Below, piece after piece: positions 45,032-60,000 of a DNA stretch of 64,000 nucleotides. The notes beneath the pieces were generated by a model, which was not told the DNA's origin, made no database searches, and worked only from the letters and a program-made list of their open reading frames with translations. How positions within the stretch are numbered: the stretch's first letter is position 1; the number at the start of each line of letters is the position of its first letter. The stretch covers positions 50,373,414 to 50,437,413 of the forward strand of contig CM053267.1 of assembly GCA_028583415.1 (NCBI GenBank), read 5' to 3'. Source of the stretch: Protea cynaroides. Lineage: Eukaryota; Streptophyta; Magnoliopsida; Proteales; Proteaceae. The translations under genes were made by a program, and so were the position numbers.

Positions 45032-48000
45032 ATGGCTCAGTTGGCTGTAGATGATAATGAAATTGAAGCAATGCGAGTGGAGTTAGCAGAGTTAGCTAGA
45101 AGCGTGCGAAGATCATTCCAAAGTTTCAGAAGCAATGGTAGAACAAGTCCAGTAATAAACGATCCTGAAGAATATTATTCTGATTCTGATGTTGAAGCTG
45201 CTATTGAAGATGATGATAATCATTTTAATGAGCAGTGGGCAGCGATTGAAAGATTACCTACTTATGAACGGACGAAATTATCTTTGTTTGATAACTACTC
45301 TGATGATCAACAGAAAGGAAAAGAAGATGGGAAGCGAGTGGTGGATGTTAGAAAGCTTAAAGCTCCAGAAAGACGTGTGTTCATTGAGAAGCTTATCAAG
45401 AACATTGAGAATGATAATCTCCGTTTGTTGCAGAAACTTAGAGACAGGATTGACAGGTATGAATTGTTTTCTTTTTCTTTTTTCTTCTGGTGATTTCTTC
45501 AAGAATGAGTTTTAAGTTAAGAATACAATCTAAAATGACAAAAAAAAATAGTGTTTCACATGTATTTTTAGGCTCTCTTCTCTTCGGTATGTATTATATA
45601 ATTAATTTCCTATTATTATATAGTAAAAAAAAATTCAGTGCCGCTCTCTGAGCTTCCATTTGATTGGTATAAATAATAAATGAATGAGAAAAGGTTATCT
45701 AAACAGTAACGTGGGAGTTACACTGACACCAGTTTTTGTATCTCTCTTCACGGGATGACCTACAATCACTCCAGCCTATCGGTGAACATTGGCAATAGTA
45801 CCACTTTAAGAATCCTCTTCCTTCATAGAAATGTAGTTTCGAGATTGTATGAAAATTTTGACCTTAATTATATGTGTTTTGTAGGGTTGGTGTGCAAATA
45901 CCTTCTGTGGAAGTAAGATACAAGAATTTATGTGTCGAAGCAGAGTGTGAGGTAGTTCGTGGCAAACCACTACCAACTCTATGGAACAGTCTTAGAAACA
46001 TGTTTAATGTAAGTATCATGATCATCTTTTGAAGCTATACACTGATTCATTCTTTCCAAATGTTTAAGTTTATCATTGATCAATTGGGTTTTTTGTATTT
46101 GGGTTGTTCGAATTTTAAAATATATATATATATATATATATTTTGGTCTTAGGGTATTGTTTATTAAATGATCAAATATGAGCTATTAAATGGAACTTAA
46201 TCTAAAATTTATGATTTTTTGGAGCTTTTTATTATTCAAAAGATTTATAAATTTTGTTATAAAAAATATGTTTCATAAGGGAAATTAGTATTTGAGGTAG
46301 AGCACAGACCTCTTGAATTAGGGCACAACTATGCCATTCCCCCCCAACCCAAAATCTCCCCCGCCCATTCGGGTCCCCACCTAATTGGTTGTTCTTCTTT
46401 CTGGGTCCCACTTACTGGTGGTGGTTGTGTCTGAAAATGAAATGAAATATTTTTAATTTATTTTATATTATTTTACTGTTTTAAAAAAAAAGGGGATATA
46501 AGAGGATTCATGGCTGATTCCAAATTGTGGGAATCAGAATATTCTGAAACCACGACTTTGACCAAGTTTATTCCAACACGGACGATTCTACCGAGTTCAG
46601 TTGTGATCGGCTCGGAACCGATCCACTCCCGAGTTCCTACTTCCAACCCTCAAGAACCTATTACTCCATAAGCTTCCTGATTCTCTCTGAAAACAGGATC
46701 TCCGCTCCCCCCCCTCCCCTCTTTCTCCATGGAAAAGCAGGGTCGTCCCTCTTTGATTTTCTTTCCCTTAAGCGTTTTTTCAGTCAGACTACCTGAATTC
46801 CAACAAGATATTGGACAACTTTCAGCATTGATCACTATGCTAAAACGGTTAGATAAGATGGCAAGAGAATTACACACGTTTCGGACCAGAGAGGATTCTC
46901 ATGTTACCCAACAATTAATCCCGGCAAATACCCTTCCTTTTATGGTCCATGCAACTCGGATTCCAATTATGATGAGTCTAAAGAGTCAAATGAGTTGATT
47001 AAGAAGGTGACCTCAAGCTAAAGTGATATGTAATGTTTAGCACAGTCCCTTCTGGTGAGACTCTGAACTGTTCTTCCCTTATTGTGGTGAGACTCTTTTG
47101 ACTGTTTTTGTGTAGATAGTTTATAGTATTTTGAAATATGTCTCCGTCAGTTCAGTCAACCAGTTTCTTGGTTGATAAACTAATGGATATTTCTCCTCAT
47201 TTCAGTGTTAAACTTCTGTTTATGAAACCTGGGTAATGTGGTTTTTGATGGGTACCATTTTGATACAAATTGGTTCCGCCCTTCTCTCACAGCATAACAA
47301 CAGCCCATCAACTACATGATAGTTGTTCTCAAAACATAAAGGAGATAAACTGATGTCTCCTTCTCAAATGTTAGAACTGTTCCTGTGGCCTCTGACTTTT
47401 AGGACTCTTTTTATGAGATATTCACCTCAAATTCATGGTCTCCTCTGAGTTCTGGGACTCTTTTCATGAGATATTTACCTTAAATCTTCCCCTCTATGTT
47501 AGGACTGTTGTCATGGCCTGCTCTGACTTGTAGGACTGATGTTGGGAATAGTCCCACATTGCTTAAGTTTGGAACTTTGAGTGCCTTATATATGTGAGAG
47601 TCCCTCCATTTATTAGTTCAAACTATTAAGATAGAAACTTAACATGGTATCAGAGCTCCAAGTTCTCCCATTACGATCACTCATCATGGGGACCACGGTC
47701 AACCAAAATTGGGACTACATTTTCCACAAGTCCTAGGACCTTGGGTGCCTTATATATGTGAGAGTCCTCAACTTCCTAGTTCGAACTATTGAGATGAAAA
47801 CTTAACAGTTTTCATGAATTTTTAACATTATGAAATATGACTCTGTTAAATCTCTAAGCTAGTTTCTTGTTTGCTAAACTTATGTTTTTTAAACCTCCAT
47901 TCAGTGTTAAATTGAAGTTTCTGAAACCTGGGTAATGTGGATTTTGATATATACAATTTCTACGCAAATGGTTCTGCCTTCCTCACAGAACACAACCACA

Positions 48001-51000
48001 GCCGATCAACTACATGACAGAATGTTCTTTAAAACATAAGGAGATTATCTGAAATTTTCAACTGAAAACACTAGCATTTTCCAGCTAAGATTCCTGGACA
48101 TTAAAATGCTGAAGACCTGAACTGCCTACATGCAGAAAAGCCAACTGAGATTTGGGGCCTTCTTACCAAAGTCGGAATGTATTGAGAAGGGAAGTAACCC
48201 AAGTCTAATTTCTTTTTGCGGGGAAAATTAGTCATATTAATAAAAAAAATCAAAGGTCAAGTGAGCAAATATTGCAATTTAGACAAATGTCAGTCTAGTG
48301 GAAAGACCCAACCATAGTTTCTCCAAGTGTCATGGTTCTCCAGTGTAGTATGATATGAAACCTGTTTGGTTCCTTAAAATGTTATTTGATATGAGTAGTT
48401 ATTTGATTATAAAATCTTGGCAGTAAGGAGGCTATTGGATGACTCTTGTTTCTCTTGGTGTAGGAATTTTCTTTTTATAGAGGTCATTTATCTTTATGTA
48501 TGTAGGCTATTTCTCTCTTTCTTGTTCTTCTATTTTTTTTATTTTTTTTTATATCTTTGATCTTTCTATTGGACAGGACTTTACCAAGCTGTTAGGTTCA
48601 AAGTCTCAGAAGGCCAAGATTAGCATCCTCAATGATATCAGTGGTGTCATCAAACCTAAAAGGTAGGAAATAAAAAGTTCTAAGAACTTATAAAAATTTA
48701 AAATTCTTTTAGTCTAGGAAGTAATTCAAGGTGGAATCAGCTCTCATTTAGTCATTTCCCCTCTCTCCAATATTTTCTCTTGTTATAGAAACTTATTATC
48801 TGTATTTGATGCTCTACTCTTTGATGGTTCTTTTTAAAAAAGGAAAATGTTATGTGAAAACCTGACCATTTATAGTTGGTGTATTGCGCTATAGACTGTA
48901 TGTACGTCATGCTTCAAGTATCCAGATAATTATTGTCAGCCATATGGTCTGACCATCCTAGCTGAACATCCAATTTGGATGGCTTCCTGTTGAAAACCCA
49001 TAAAATAGGGGTGGGAAAAAGAAACAATCATATGGTGACTGTTAGTTTAGCAATTTTTTTTTTAAAACATGCAGTGTGCAATCAATGGATGATTAGGTTT
49101 ACCGTTTCGATCAACATTTGCTTGAGGAGATCTTTTGATTGAAATCAATTATAGTTTTATTCCCACTTTGGTATTATGCCAAGTATAGGTTTTCATTATA
49201 GATGACAATATGTTACCACCAAACATAAATTAAGCAGTTCACTTGCAATTTTCTTCATCCTAAATAAAGCTTTCCTTAAGATATATTTTGGTTCCTAGAA
49301 TTTAAAAAGCTGTGAGGGGAATCCTTCCCAAATTCTTCATTTTTTAGAGGCAGAAGTTATGAGATGATAAACAAGTTACGGTTATTTACAGAGACTTATC
49401 TTTGTTGCAGGATGACTCTACTACTTGGTCCTCCAGGAAGTGGAAGAACCACCCTGATGTTGGCTCTATCCGGGAAACTAAACCAATCTCTTAAGGTTTT
49501 TATATGCACAGTCTTCTTTTATCTAAACCTTGTGATGTTCCAATTCAAAGCATGTAAATTCACTTTTATTATAAGATAATTTATGATTGTCAGAACAAAT
49601 CTATATCACTAGAATTGCTCAGTGGTTTATAGGCTGAAACTTTAAATAGATAGACAGATACACTTAGTCTAGTTGAATTCATGCTCTCTATATGTTGATT
49701 AATCCATTTGGTGTACACGTCTTGGTAAACCTTGCAAAGAATAATTTGGTTACATATATTAGGCTCAGTTGAATCATGCCTCCATATGCTTGATTACAGT
49801 GCTGATTGAGTTGTATTCCAACGTTAAATCTTTAAAGCTCTTACAGAAGTTGTTAGAGAACATTAATTATAGATGGAACCAAAAAAACATTTCAAAATGA
49901 TTTTCTTTCATTTAGAAAAAGGGTTTTGAGTTAGAGGGATATGAAAATTGTGTCAGCTTTATTATTGGTGTGATAGTATTAACTAAGATTTATATATTTT
50001 TCAAGAAATTTGTCATTGTGGGGTTGCTTTGTTCTTAAGTTTAGCTTATGTCATGGTATTTTAATCCTTTATCACAGATTTAATATTATTCTAATGCAAT
50101 CTCTAGGTTACTGGGGATATCTCTTATAATGGTCACAAACTGGAAGAGTTTGTTCCCCAAAAAACAGCAGCTTATATCAGCCAACATGATCTTCACATTG
50201 CTGAGATGACTGTGAGGGAAACACTTGACTTTTCTGCATGCTGTCAGGGTGTTGGAAGTCGAGCAGGTAGTTTTCCTTGGGTATACTTTTAATTGGGATT
50301 TCTGTTGCAAGGTCTTTATCTGTTTGAATTTACAAGTTAATATTATCTTCTTTAATGTATATGAAGAGATTATGATGGACGTTAGTAGAGGGGAGAAGCA
50401 AGCTGGAATTAATCCCGACCCAGATGTTGATATGTATATGAAGGTACCTATTAGCACTGCCCTTTTCCCCCTCCTCATAAGTAGGGTATATATAATATAC
50501 ACGAGTGCAAAATGTTTTTTGTAGTCTTTATTACAACCACAATTGCTAAGTGAAATGAACATAAAACATCCCCATATAATTTATTTCATGTTGCATGTAA
50601 GATAGAAATAAAATATTCAGTTCACATATATTTGAATGATTGGATTTCATATGGGACTCTTTCGAGGACAAATCTGTAACTGAACACGTATGGAATTATT
50701 TTTCAGCATTATAATGTTTGCTTTGTGAAATAAATAAATTGCTAGAATGGTATTATATTCTAGTTTACAGTTATTTTATTGGTGTATTGCCATGTTGACA
50801 TATTTTATTGATGAACTGTTTTAATAGGCAATTTCTGTTGAAGGCACCGGAAAAACCATTCAAACAGACTATATCTTGAAGGTAAATTTATTCAACCGTT
50901 TGAAATATGATTTTCAATATTAACTCATAGCAGGATCACTGGTTTATGTTACTGAATGTCTTGCATGTCAATACCATTCAGATTCTTGGACTTGATATTT

Positions 51001-54000
51001 GTGCTGATTCAATGGTTGGAGATGCCATGAGAAGAGGTATTTCAGGTGGTCAAAAGAAGAGAGTGACTACAGGTAGGGTGAATATCGAGGTGGATTATAT
51101 GACTATAGCTTATCATATAATATGTTTGTAGATTACATTTTTGGAGGGGTTAAGTCAAATTTTATTGTTTTTGTCCCTTTGTTTTATGTAGGGGAAATGA
51201 TTGTGGGTCCAACAAAAGCTCTCTTTATGGATGAAATATCAACTGGCTTGGATAGTTCTACAACTTTTCAGATTGTTTCTTGCCTTCAACACTTGGTGCA
51301 TTTAACAGATGCTACAGCATTGATCTCACTTCTTCAGCCTGCACCAGAGACCTATAGTCTATTTGATGACATTATCTTGATGGCAGAAGGAAAGATTGTG
51401 TACCATGGTCCACGTAGTTATATTCTTGAATTCTTTGAATATTGTGGGTTTCGATGTCCAGAAAGAAAGGGAGAGGCTGATTTTCTTCAAGAGGTAGGTG
51501 TTATAGCTATCTCCTACCTTATTATATCACTCCCTTACTCTTTAAAGTGACACCACTTAAATTTCTAATTTTATTTTCAAATTCAGGTTGTCTCTAAAAA
51601 GGACCAGGCACAGTACTGGCACCATAACCACGAACCTTACCGATATATTTCCGTTGATGAATTTCGTGAGAAATTTAAAGCATTCCACGTTGGGAAAAAG
51701 CTGGATGAGGAGCTTTCAGATCCATATGACAAATCTCAGAGCCATAAAAATGCTTTATCACTTAGTTTGTACTCTTTAAGCAAATGGGAACTCTTCAAAG
51801 CCTGCATTAGCAGGGAATTTCTTCTAGTGAGGCGGAACTCTTTTGTATATGTCTTCAAATCAACTCAGGTTGGTAGCACTACATTTAAGATTCTTCCTCC
51901 TATTATGATCTGTCTAAATCCTTGTGTAAGCTGACAACTGCTTGAATATTTGTTTCCTGCAGCTTTTATTCATTGCATCCGTTACAATGACTGTTTTTAT
52001 AAGGACTCGTATGCACATTGATTCGATCCATGCAAACTATTATTTGGGTTCCTTGTTTTATGGGCTCATCACAATACTTGTCGATGGATTCCCAGAAATA
52101 TCTATGACAGTTTCAAGGCTCGCTGTATTCTACAAACAGAGAGACTGTTACTTTTACCCGGCTTGGGCATATGGTATTCCATCAGCTATTGTAAAGGTTC
52201 CACTTTCAGTGATGCAGTCCTTAGTTTGGACTGGTCTTACTTATTATGTAATTGGGTATAGCCCTGAGTTTGGAAGGTGAGTATTGAATGGAGGCTTAAC
52301 TTTTTTATTTGATAAAATCTGAAAATTATATTGGTAAAATATATGGTTATTTAATAGCATAATGGTGAATGATGTATGAGTTCTGGTGTATGCAAGTCAG
52401 ATGCACCATTCAATAGACCCCATTTAAGGCTTAAGTTATTCCAAATTGAATGATTGTAACAAGTAGATTATAGAAAACATAGCAGGAAAAAAAAAATTGA
52501 GAGTGGGTGGTTTAAATTATTCTAAGTTGGTAAATTCTGGAGTAGTAGACATTGAAATTGCAATGCATTGAATGGTGATTCCACCTAGAGTTGTATTTGT
52601 GTGAGAGGTGTCAACGTGTTTTTGACGGAACATCTTAAAATCTTTTTTAGTTGCAAATTTTATTTTCTTCTTCCAAGATTCTACTTAAGATGTTGAATGT
52701 ACTAGAATTCTCCATTTACAACACTTTAGATTTAGTTCCTTATTGTCTTATTTTGTTTTCCAGGTTTCTCCGCCAGTACATTTTATTTTTTGCCATGCAT
52801 CTAATGGCAATGTCCATGTTCCGATTTGTTGCATCAGTTTCCCGTACTCTTGTTGCTTCTATGACAGCTGGTAGCTTGACTATGATGATCGTCTTTCTAT
52901 TTGGTGGTTTCATTCTTCCACACCGTAAGTCTCTGTATGCTTTTTTTTTAATTGAACTCAATCAAAAGTTCAAAATGGATGTACTGAATGCTGTTCTGGT
53001 TGCAGCCTACATGCCTACTTGGATAAAGTGGGGTTTCTGGATGTCTCCATTGACATATGGGGAGATAGGTGCAACTCTAAATGAATTTCTTGCTCCTCGT
53101 TGGCAAATAGTAAGCAAAAACTATTTATTTCTTAATTCTTTTAATTCAGCCACTTGATATATCTTTGTTATACTATAGTATTGACAAAATAATTATGAGA
53201 ACATTGCAATGTGATATGCAGCAATATGTAGCAAACTTGGTTTCTTGACTTGGTTTACTTGGTCTGTTGATTTGTCTTGGTCTTTGGTCTTTGCTGATGG
53301 CCATGCCGAAGGCAGAGTTCTGAGTCAAATTTCAATTCCTTTTAGTCTGAGATTGCCTAGACTCCATCTTTGTATTTCCATTCATTCTTTTGTTAATATA
53401 TTACTTTTGTTGACCTTTAGCCCCCCCAAAAAAAAGTTGGATGATGTTTCAGTGAATATATATATTCTTTTTTAAATCATTCTTTCTTTCATTTGTCCCT
53501 TATTTTTTTCATTATATTTTATTGTAACTTTTCAATCATATGGTAGATTAGATGGATTTGATCATTAATCCTGTTAACTTCCCTTTCAGGGATATCTATC
53601 TGGTGACAGTATCTTTTTTTTTTTTTTTTTTGGATAGATCTGGTAACAGTATCTTATTCGGCCATGATTATTGTTTTTTGAATGAGCACTTTGCTTCTCC
53701 AAATAACTTAGCTTTGGGTAAGAATTTATGACCACCTTCTCAGCACTTTTTTCTTTGCTGTTCTTTACAGATGTCAACGTCCACAAACATCACTTTAGGG
53801 CACCAAGTACTTCAAGGCCGTGGGCTGGATTTCAGAAGCTACTTTTATTGGATATCACTTGCTGCCTTGTTTGGCTTTACAATACTGTTCAATCTTGGAT
53901 ATGTGCTGGCTTTAACTTTTTTAAAGCGTAAGATCTTTGTTTTCTTATCTTAACAGGTCATGCTAAAACTTTTTAGTAAAAATTACTGTAAAATGACAAA

Positions 54001-57000
54001 AGTTTTTTGTGTTCTTCAGCTCCTGGGATGTCTCATGCTATTATTTCACAAGAAAGGCTTGCTCAAATGGAAGGAAAAGCAGACTGCAACAATAGTTCTG
54101 TAGAGGAGAAATCCACTAATGGTCATCCTGATGATGTTGTGGAGGCTAAAAAAGGTGAGATCATAGTCTTAATTATTTTTGAGGAGTGATAGATAATGTG
54201 ACCATTTGAAAATATTACAAAACTAGCATTTTTAGTACTCCTCCCCCCCCCTCTCCCCCCCCCACCAAACCAAACAAAAAAAAAAAAAAAAAGAAAAAAG
54301 AAAAAAGAAAAAGGAAAAAGAAAAGGAGAAAAGAAAAAACGCCATTTTTGTCATGGCACCAATACTTATTAGTATTGGTTGTTCTAGTTTTTACTTCATT
54401 ACGTGGTAATTCCATGGTTGATTTTGTAGGAAGAATGGCCTTACCTTTTGAGCCCCTAACAATGACCTTTCAGAATCTTGATTATTACATCGACACTCCT
54501 GCGGTAATCATGCAAAAGCAATCTTTTTATATTAAATTTATATACTAGATAGAGAAGTCAAATCAAATGACTTTGTTTATTCCATTTTTTCGTCTCAGGC
54601 AATGAGAGATCGAGGCTTCACACAAAAAAAGCTTCAACTTCTTCATGATATTACGAGTGCATTTAGGCCTGGTGTTCTTACAGCATTAATGGGTGTCAGT
54701 GGAGCTGGGAAGACTACTCTTATGGACGTTCTTTCTGGAAGAAAAACTGCTGGTACTATTGCGGGAGAAATTAAGATTGGTGGATACCCGAAGGTTCAAA
54801 AAACATTCGCTAGGATATCAGGTTACTGTGAGCAAAATGACATACATTCTCCACAGATCACAGTGGAGGAGTCAGTGACATATTCTGCTTGGCTGCGACT
54901 CTCGCCTGAGATTGATTCAAAAACAAAAGCTGTACGACATGCATCATTAGAGTAAGAGTATTTTTACCATACCTTTGGGCAGAATCTAACATTAAAGTTT
55001 TCATGAAATGCTTTTTACAGGAATTCGTAAATGAAGTCCTTGAGACCATTGAGCTTGATGGAATTAAAGATACTTTGGTAGGCACGCCTGGTGTTAGTGG
55101 TTTATCAACCGAGCAGCGTAAGCGTCTCACAATAGCTGTGGAGCTTGTTGCCAATCCCTCGATTATCTTCATGGATGAACCCACCTCAGGATTGGATGCA
55201 AGAGCAGCTGCAATTGTCATGCGGGCAGTGAAGAATGTGGTTGGTATGGGGCGGACAGTTGTTTGCACTATCCACCAGCCAAGTACTGATATATTTGAGT
55301 CATTTGATGAGGTATACCATTAGGCCGAGCAATTTCTATATATTCCTCTTGGGGGGGGGGGGGGGGTGGCGGCATGCCCTTAGGGTAGTGCAAACACTGG
55401 TAATATTGTGTAGTTACAAATGGATGGAATTGCTTCACCAAACACCTAAAACTGATTATTCCATTTTAACATAACTACTCAAAGAGGAGGGTTGAGTGGG
55501 TAAACATTTAGGAGTGCAAGTCCGGGGGAATAAGCATTATCTTTATCTTTAGTTCTCTTTGGAGCTGCATATATATTCCCTTCAAAGCTACAGTATTTTC
55601 ATGCAAAACCAAGTTCTGGAAGGTAGCCAACTGTTGGATGGTAATTGAACTGAAGCATCTAGTTTTTCTCTGCGGATTACTCATTTGGTCATTTGACTGT
55701 TGGGTAGATGGAGAAAGACATGGGTAGTCATCATGTCAAATTTGGGGGCTATCTTAATCTCAATAATCGCCCACCATATAATGGATCTTTGCCCCTTGGC
55801 TTTTTTCCCCCATGGTTCCTAAGCTGCCTCTCTCTTGAACAGAACTGGAATTTTGAACCACTAAAATGACATGCAGAGCACTCAGATTGGTCAGAAATAT
55901 GACCGAGATAAAATGATGATATGGACACATGTCCACAAAAGTTGGGCCCATCAGATGATGCCACATGTCATAAAATCTGCTTCAGTCGAAACACCTTCCA
56001 AATGGGGCTCATTTAGATCCCCTTACGTTTGTTCATATGTTATGACTAATTACTTTTTTAGGAAGTCCTGGAGAGAAAAAACCAAGCATTAGCTTCTAGA
56101 AGGCACAATTTTTTTTTTTTTTTTCTGAAACACTATGAAATGCTACAGATGTAATCTTGAAGTATAGTTTTTGACTAATGCACATTTTACAATTCTTGCA
56201 GTTGATTCTAATGAAAAGAGGAGGACGCTTAATCTATGCCGGACCATTGGGTCAACATTCAAGTAGGGTTATTAAGTATTTTGAGGTAAAATTACTGACT
56301 TCTTATATCTTATTTTCTGACTGATTCTCACATATATGCTACTTTTTGTGATCAGCTTGGTAATCTTGATTTCTAATCCTTATTTTGTACCTTAATTTTT
56401 TTTAGGAATTACCTGGAGTACCAAAGATTAAAGACAACTACAATCCAGCAACATGGATGTTAGAAGTTACATCTACATCTGCAGAAGCAGACCTTGGTGT
56501 TGATTTTGCTGAAATTTATAGGGAGTCCAGTATAAATAAGTAAGTATAAATTCCACTTCGTAAGGGAAAATAATAAAATAATGCAATAATAATCTAAATT
56601 TAATACGACCTATTTTAGTTTTGGATGTCACATCCACATCTAGTAAATCTGATGATATTAGACATCATCCAATCCCTAGGTCATTTGTGTTATTCTTGTG
56701 TGCCTAGCCTTGAAATTTTGTGAGTTTATTTGCTTTGGGATAAGATGGTGGAACTTAAAAAAGAAAAATTGAACAGAAATACTGATACATTAATATCACA
56801 GGGAAGATGGGATTTAGATGAAGATACTAATATAATGCTTAACAAAATGTCTACATATTTTAAAAATATGGCTAATGAAGTTCTAGGTGAACCTAAAGGG
56901 ATGCGACACTCATCTAAGGAGACTTGGTGGTGGGGTGATGACGTTCAAACAGCAATTACGGCTAAGAAATCTAGTTTTAAAACTTGGCAAAGGACAAAGG

Positions 57001-60000
57001 ATGAGGCGGATTTCAAAGATATGCATAGTTTAGGCCTTGTTTCAAGTATGACCTTGAACAAAGCTGATTGGATGGCAAGAATCCACATAGCTGACCCCAT
57101 TTAGTTGGGATAAGGCTTTATTGTTGTTGTTGTTGTATAGGGCTTTTTTTCTCTTTCAATTGGGACTTCATTGCTTAATCTGACATCCAACCAGTGCATG
57201 TTAAATCAATTCGGAGTCATTGATCATGGGGATTGATCATGGGGGGCACCTCGTCATTGACCACTATCGATTCGAAAAAAACTTTCCTATTTTGTTAGAA
57301 CTGATTTTAAGGGTATGCCTTTGATTAAATCATGGGGTTAATAGCACATTTACTTATTGTTTTGACATGTAGGTGACAGCTAAAAAGCTTTACATTTCAT
57401 TTTTGTATTTTTCCTTTTTCTTGTAAAGTAAAATGTAGCAGTTCCACTAATTTTCTATAGAATATCAATTAGTTGTTGATATAACACGTGGTATTGTAGC
57501 TGATTTTTTTTTATTTTTTATTCTTTATTGTAGGGAGAATGTAGAGCTTGTTAAGCAATTGAGTACTCCACCTCCTGGTTCAAAGGATTTGCATTTCTCC
57601 ACCCGTTTTCCACAAAATGGTTGGGGGCAGTTTAAAGCATGCTTGTGGAAACAATACTTGTCCTACTGGAGAAGTCCCTCTTACAATTTAAGACGTTTTG
57701 CTTACACGTTCATTGCATCTGTGGTACTTGGAATACTGTTCTGGAAGAAAGGGAAGAAGATGTAAGTCAATTTACTCCACTGAGAGTTTACATAATGTAG
57801 AATTTAGATGACAGAAATCCAAGCTAACATGGGATACATGTCATTTGGCTGGTTCCTATTGGTGGATTACGAGGGTGAAAAGCTATATCCAATCTTTCAC
57901 ATTCATTTATAGTATTTAAAAGTGATGAATCCCAGTGTATGCTTGTGGAACCAATTTAGTGACATGAAATAACTGTAAATAACTTCAGACCATTACTTAC
58001 AAGAGCAATTCTAGCGATGCCATTCTCATTCCTCAACCACTTCTTGACCTTTTTGCACTGTAAATCAGAGCAACACCATTGAAAGGCGGGTCAAGGGATG
58101 AAGTGGTCTCCTTGTCTACGAATTATGACCTTTTAACATTACAGTGATGGGCAAGAGTTTTTCCTTTTCTAAATAGTCCTCTTTATTTTGTGTTGCAGAA
58201 ATACCCAACAAGACTTGATCAATGTACTTGGTGCACAGTATGTTGTGGTGCAGCTATTGGGTGTAAATCTTAGCTCATCAGTCTTACCATTTGTTTCAAC
58301 AGAGCGCACTGTCTTCTATAGGGAAAGAGCTGCAGGAATGTACTCTCCATGGGCTTATTCATTTGCACAGGTCTCAACCTATCTCTCAGACTCATGTTGT
58401 TGGTTTGGCTTAAATTTGTTTTGAATCAGGGTCAAGAAAATAAATCATATTACCCTCCGAGTTCTTTTTCTTTTTTACTGGACTTGATTAAGATTCTAAG
58501 AAGAGTTGTGCTAGCATGGCATTACTGGAGGATAAAAATTTTATCCTTCTTTTGTCCAAGAGCTTCACGTGGTAGACATTATCTTTCTTGTGTCTAAGAG
58601 CTTCACATGGTAGACAAGATACAAAAAACTAAGAAATTTGCAACTTTTTTCAAACTTTTCAACTTTAGCTTTTACAGTACAGTTGCCATATCTCATGTAT
58701 GGGAGAATGAAAATTACATCCTCGTGTTGTTTAATAGTATTTGTTTCATTCAAGGAGTGGCCTGTCAATCTGAGCGTTTCTAACTTCTACTATTTTAAGC
58801 TTACATGAGTTTGATTGCATGCTGCAGGTGGTAATTGAGATCCCATATTTGCTTGTTCAAACTTTTATATATGTCATCATCACGTACCCCATGTTTGGGT
58901 TTCATGTGTCAGCATATAAGATATTTTGGTACTACTATGCCATGTTCTGTGTGCTAGCCTACTTCAATTACCTTGGAATGATGCTTTTATCTCTGACACC
59001 GAGCGTTCATGTTGCTGCAACATTATCCTCTGCCTTCTACACAATGCTGAATCTATTTTCTGGCTACCTAATGCCCAAACCGGTAAGCATTTACTCCACT
59101 TTCTTGCTTCAAGTAATTACCTAGTTTTCACCCATAAATCATCCAAGTTGGTTTAGAGTTGACCGACTCCTGATAGACTTGATAGGTACCTCATGGTTCT
59201 AAATCCAGGTATCGGTCAGGTACAAAACCGATCCGATCCGGATCAGTTCGGTGTACGGGTCCATTGAGAAACTGAGACATGTCTGATCCTCATTAAAATA
59301 GTCTTAAGACAAGCTGAGATTGGGGGTTGGCCAAGTCCAAACCGATACGAATCTGCCAGATCGGCTAAATCGGCCAATCCAATATTGATACCTTGAACCA
59401 TGGGTCCTTAGTTCTAGGTGACTGAGTTGACTCCTAGACTGCAAGTCAGATCAAGTTATCCACTTTGTCTGCCTTTGGAATTTTCATTGGGCATAAAAGG
59501 AAAAAATGAACTACAACCATGGGCTACATTAGGTCTGGACCCCATGTTCAAGTGCATGGAATCGAGCAAGGGATCGGGCTTGGCCTGGGATTGATCCCAA
59601 AATCCCTAAAAAATGGCTCAACACTCTACAACCAACCCTTGCCAACCGTGTTGACATGGTACCTGCATGGAATCAGCCCCGGTCGATCCCAATCCGGATC
59701 GGAATCCGATCCCTAAAGCCATACTGGAGCATGGACCCTGAAAAAGTCAAACCCATCAACTGAAAGTGCTCATCTAATTTATAAATTTGGTGATTTACAT
59801 TCGACAGTTATACTTAGTGTTATACTTATGAACTTTTAACTCTCAGCTCAACTCCGGTTGATGGACTACTGAGTTGTCACGAGTTTAAAACACTGACTGA
59901 CTGAGTTTTGCATTGTGGTGTGCTTCATTCTTTGCAGGAAATTCCCAAATGGTGGCTTTGGTTGTATTACTTGTGCCCTACATCTTGGACATTAAAAGGT

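Larger units (their letters stand above)
46009..48576 (+). other. Intron 2 of the ABCG gene, repeat-filled
   Basis: The largest intron of the gene (2568 bp). It contains a TA run (46122-46141), an unidentified coding-like stretch (46509-46998), short tandem units near 47380-47530 (GACTCTTTT-ATGAGATATT), a TRIM (47540-47807) and a 240-bp duplication around the TRIM. Confidence 0.8.
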
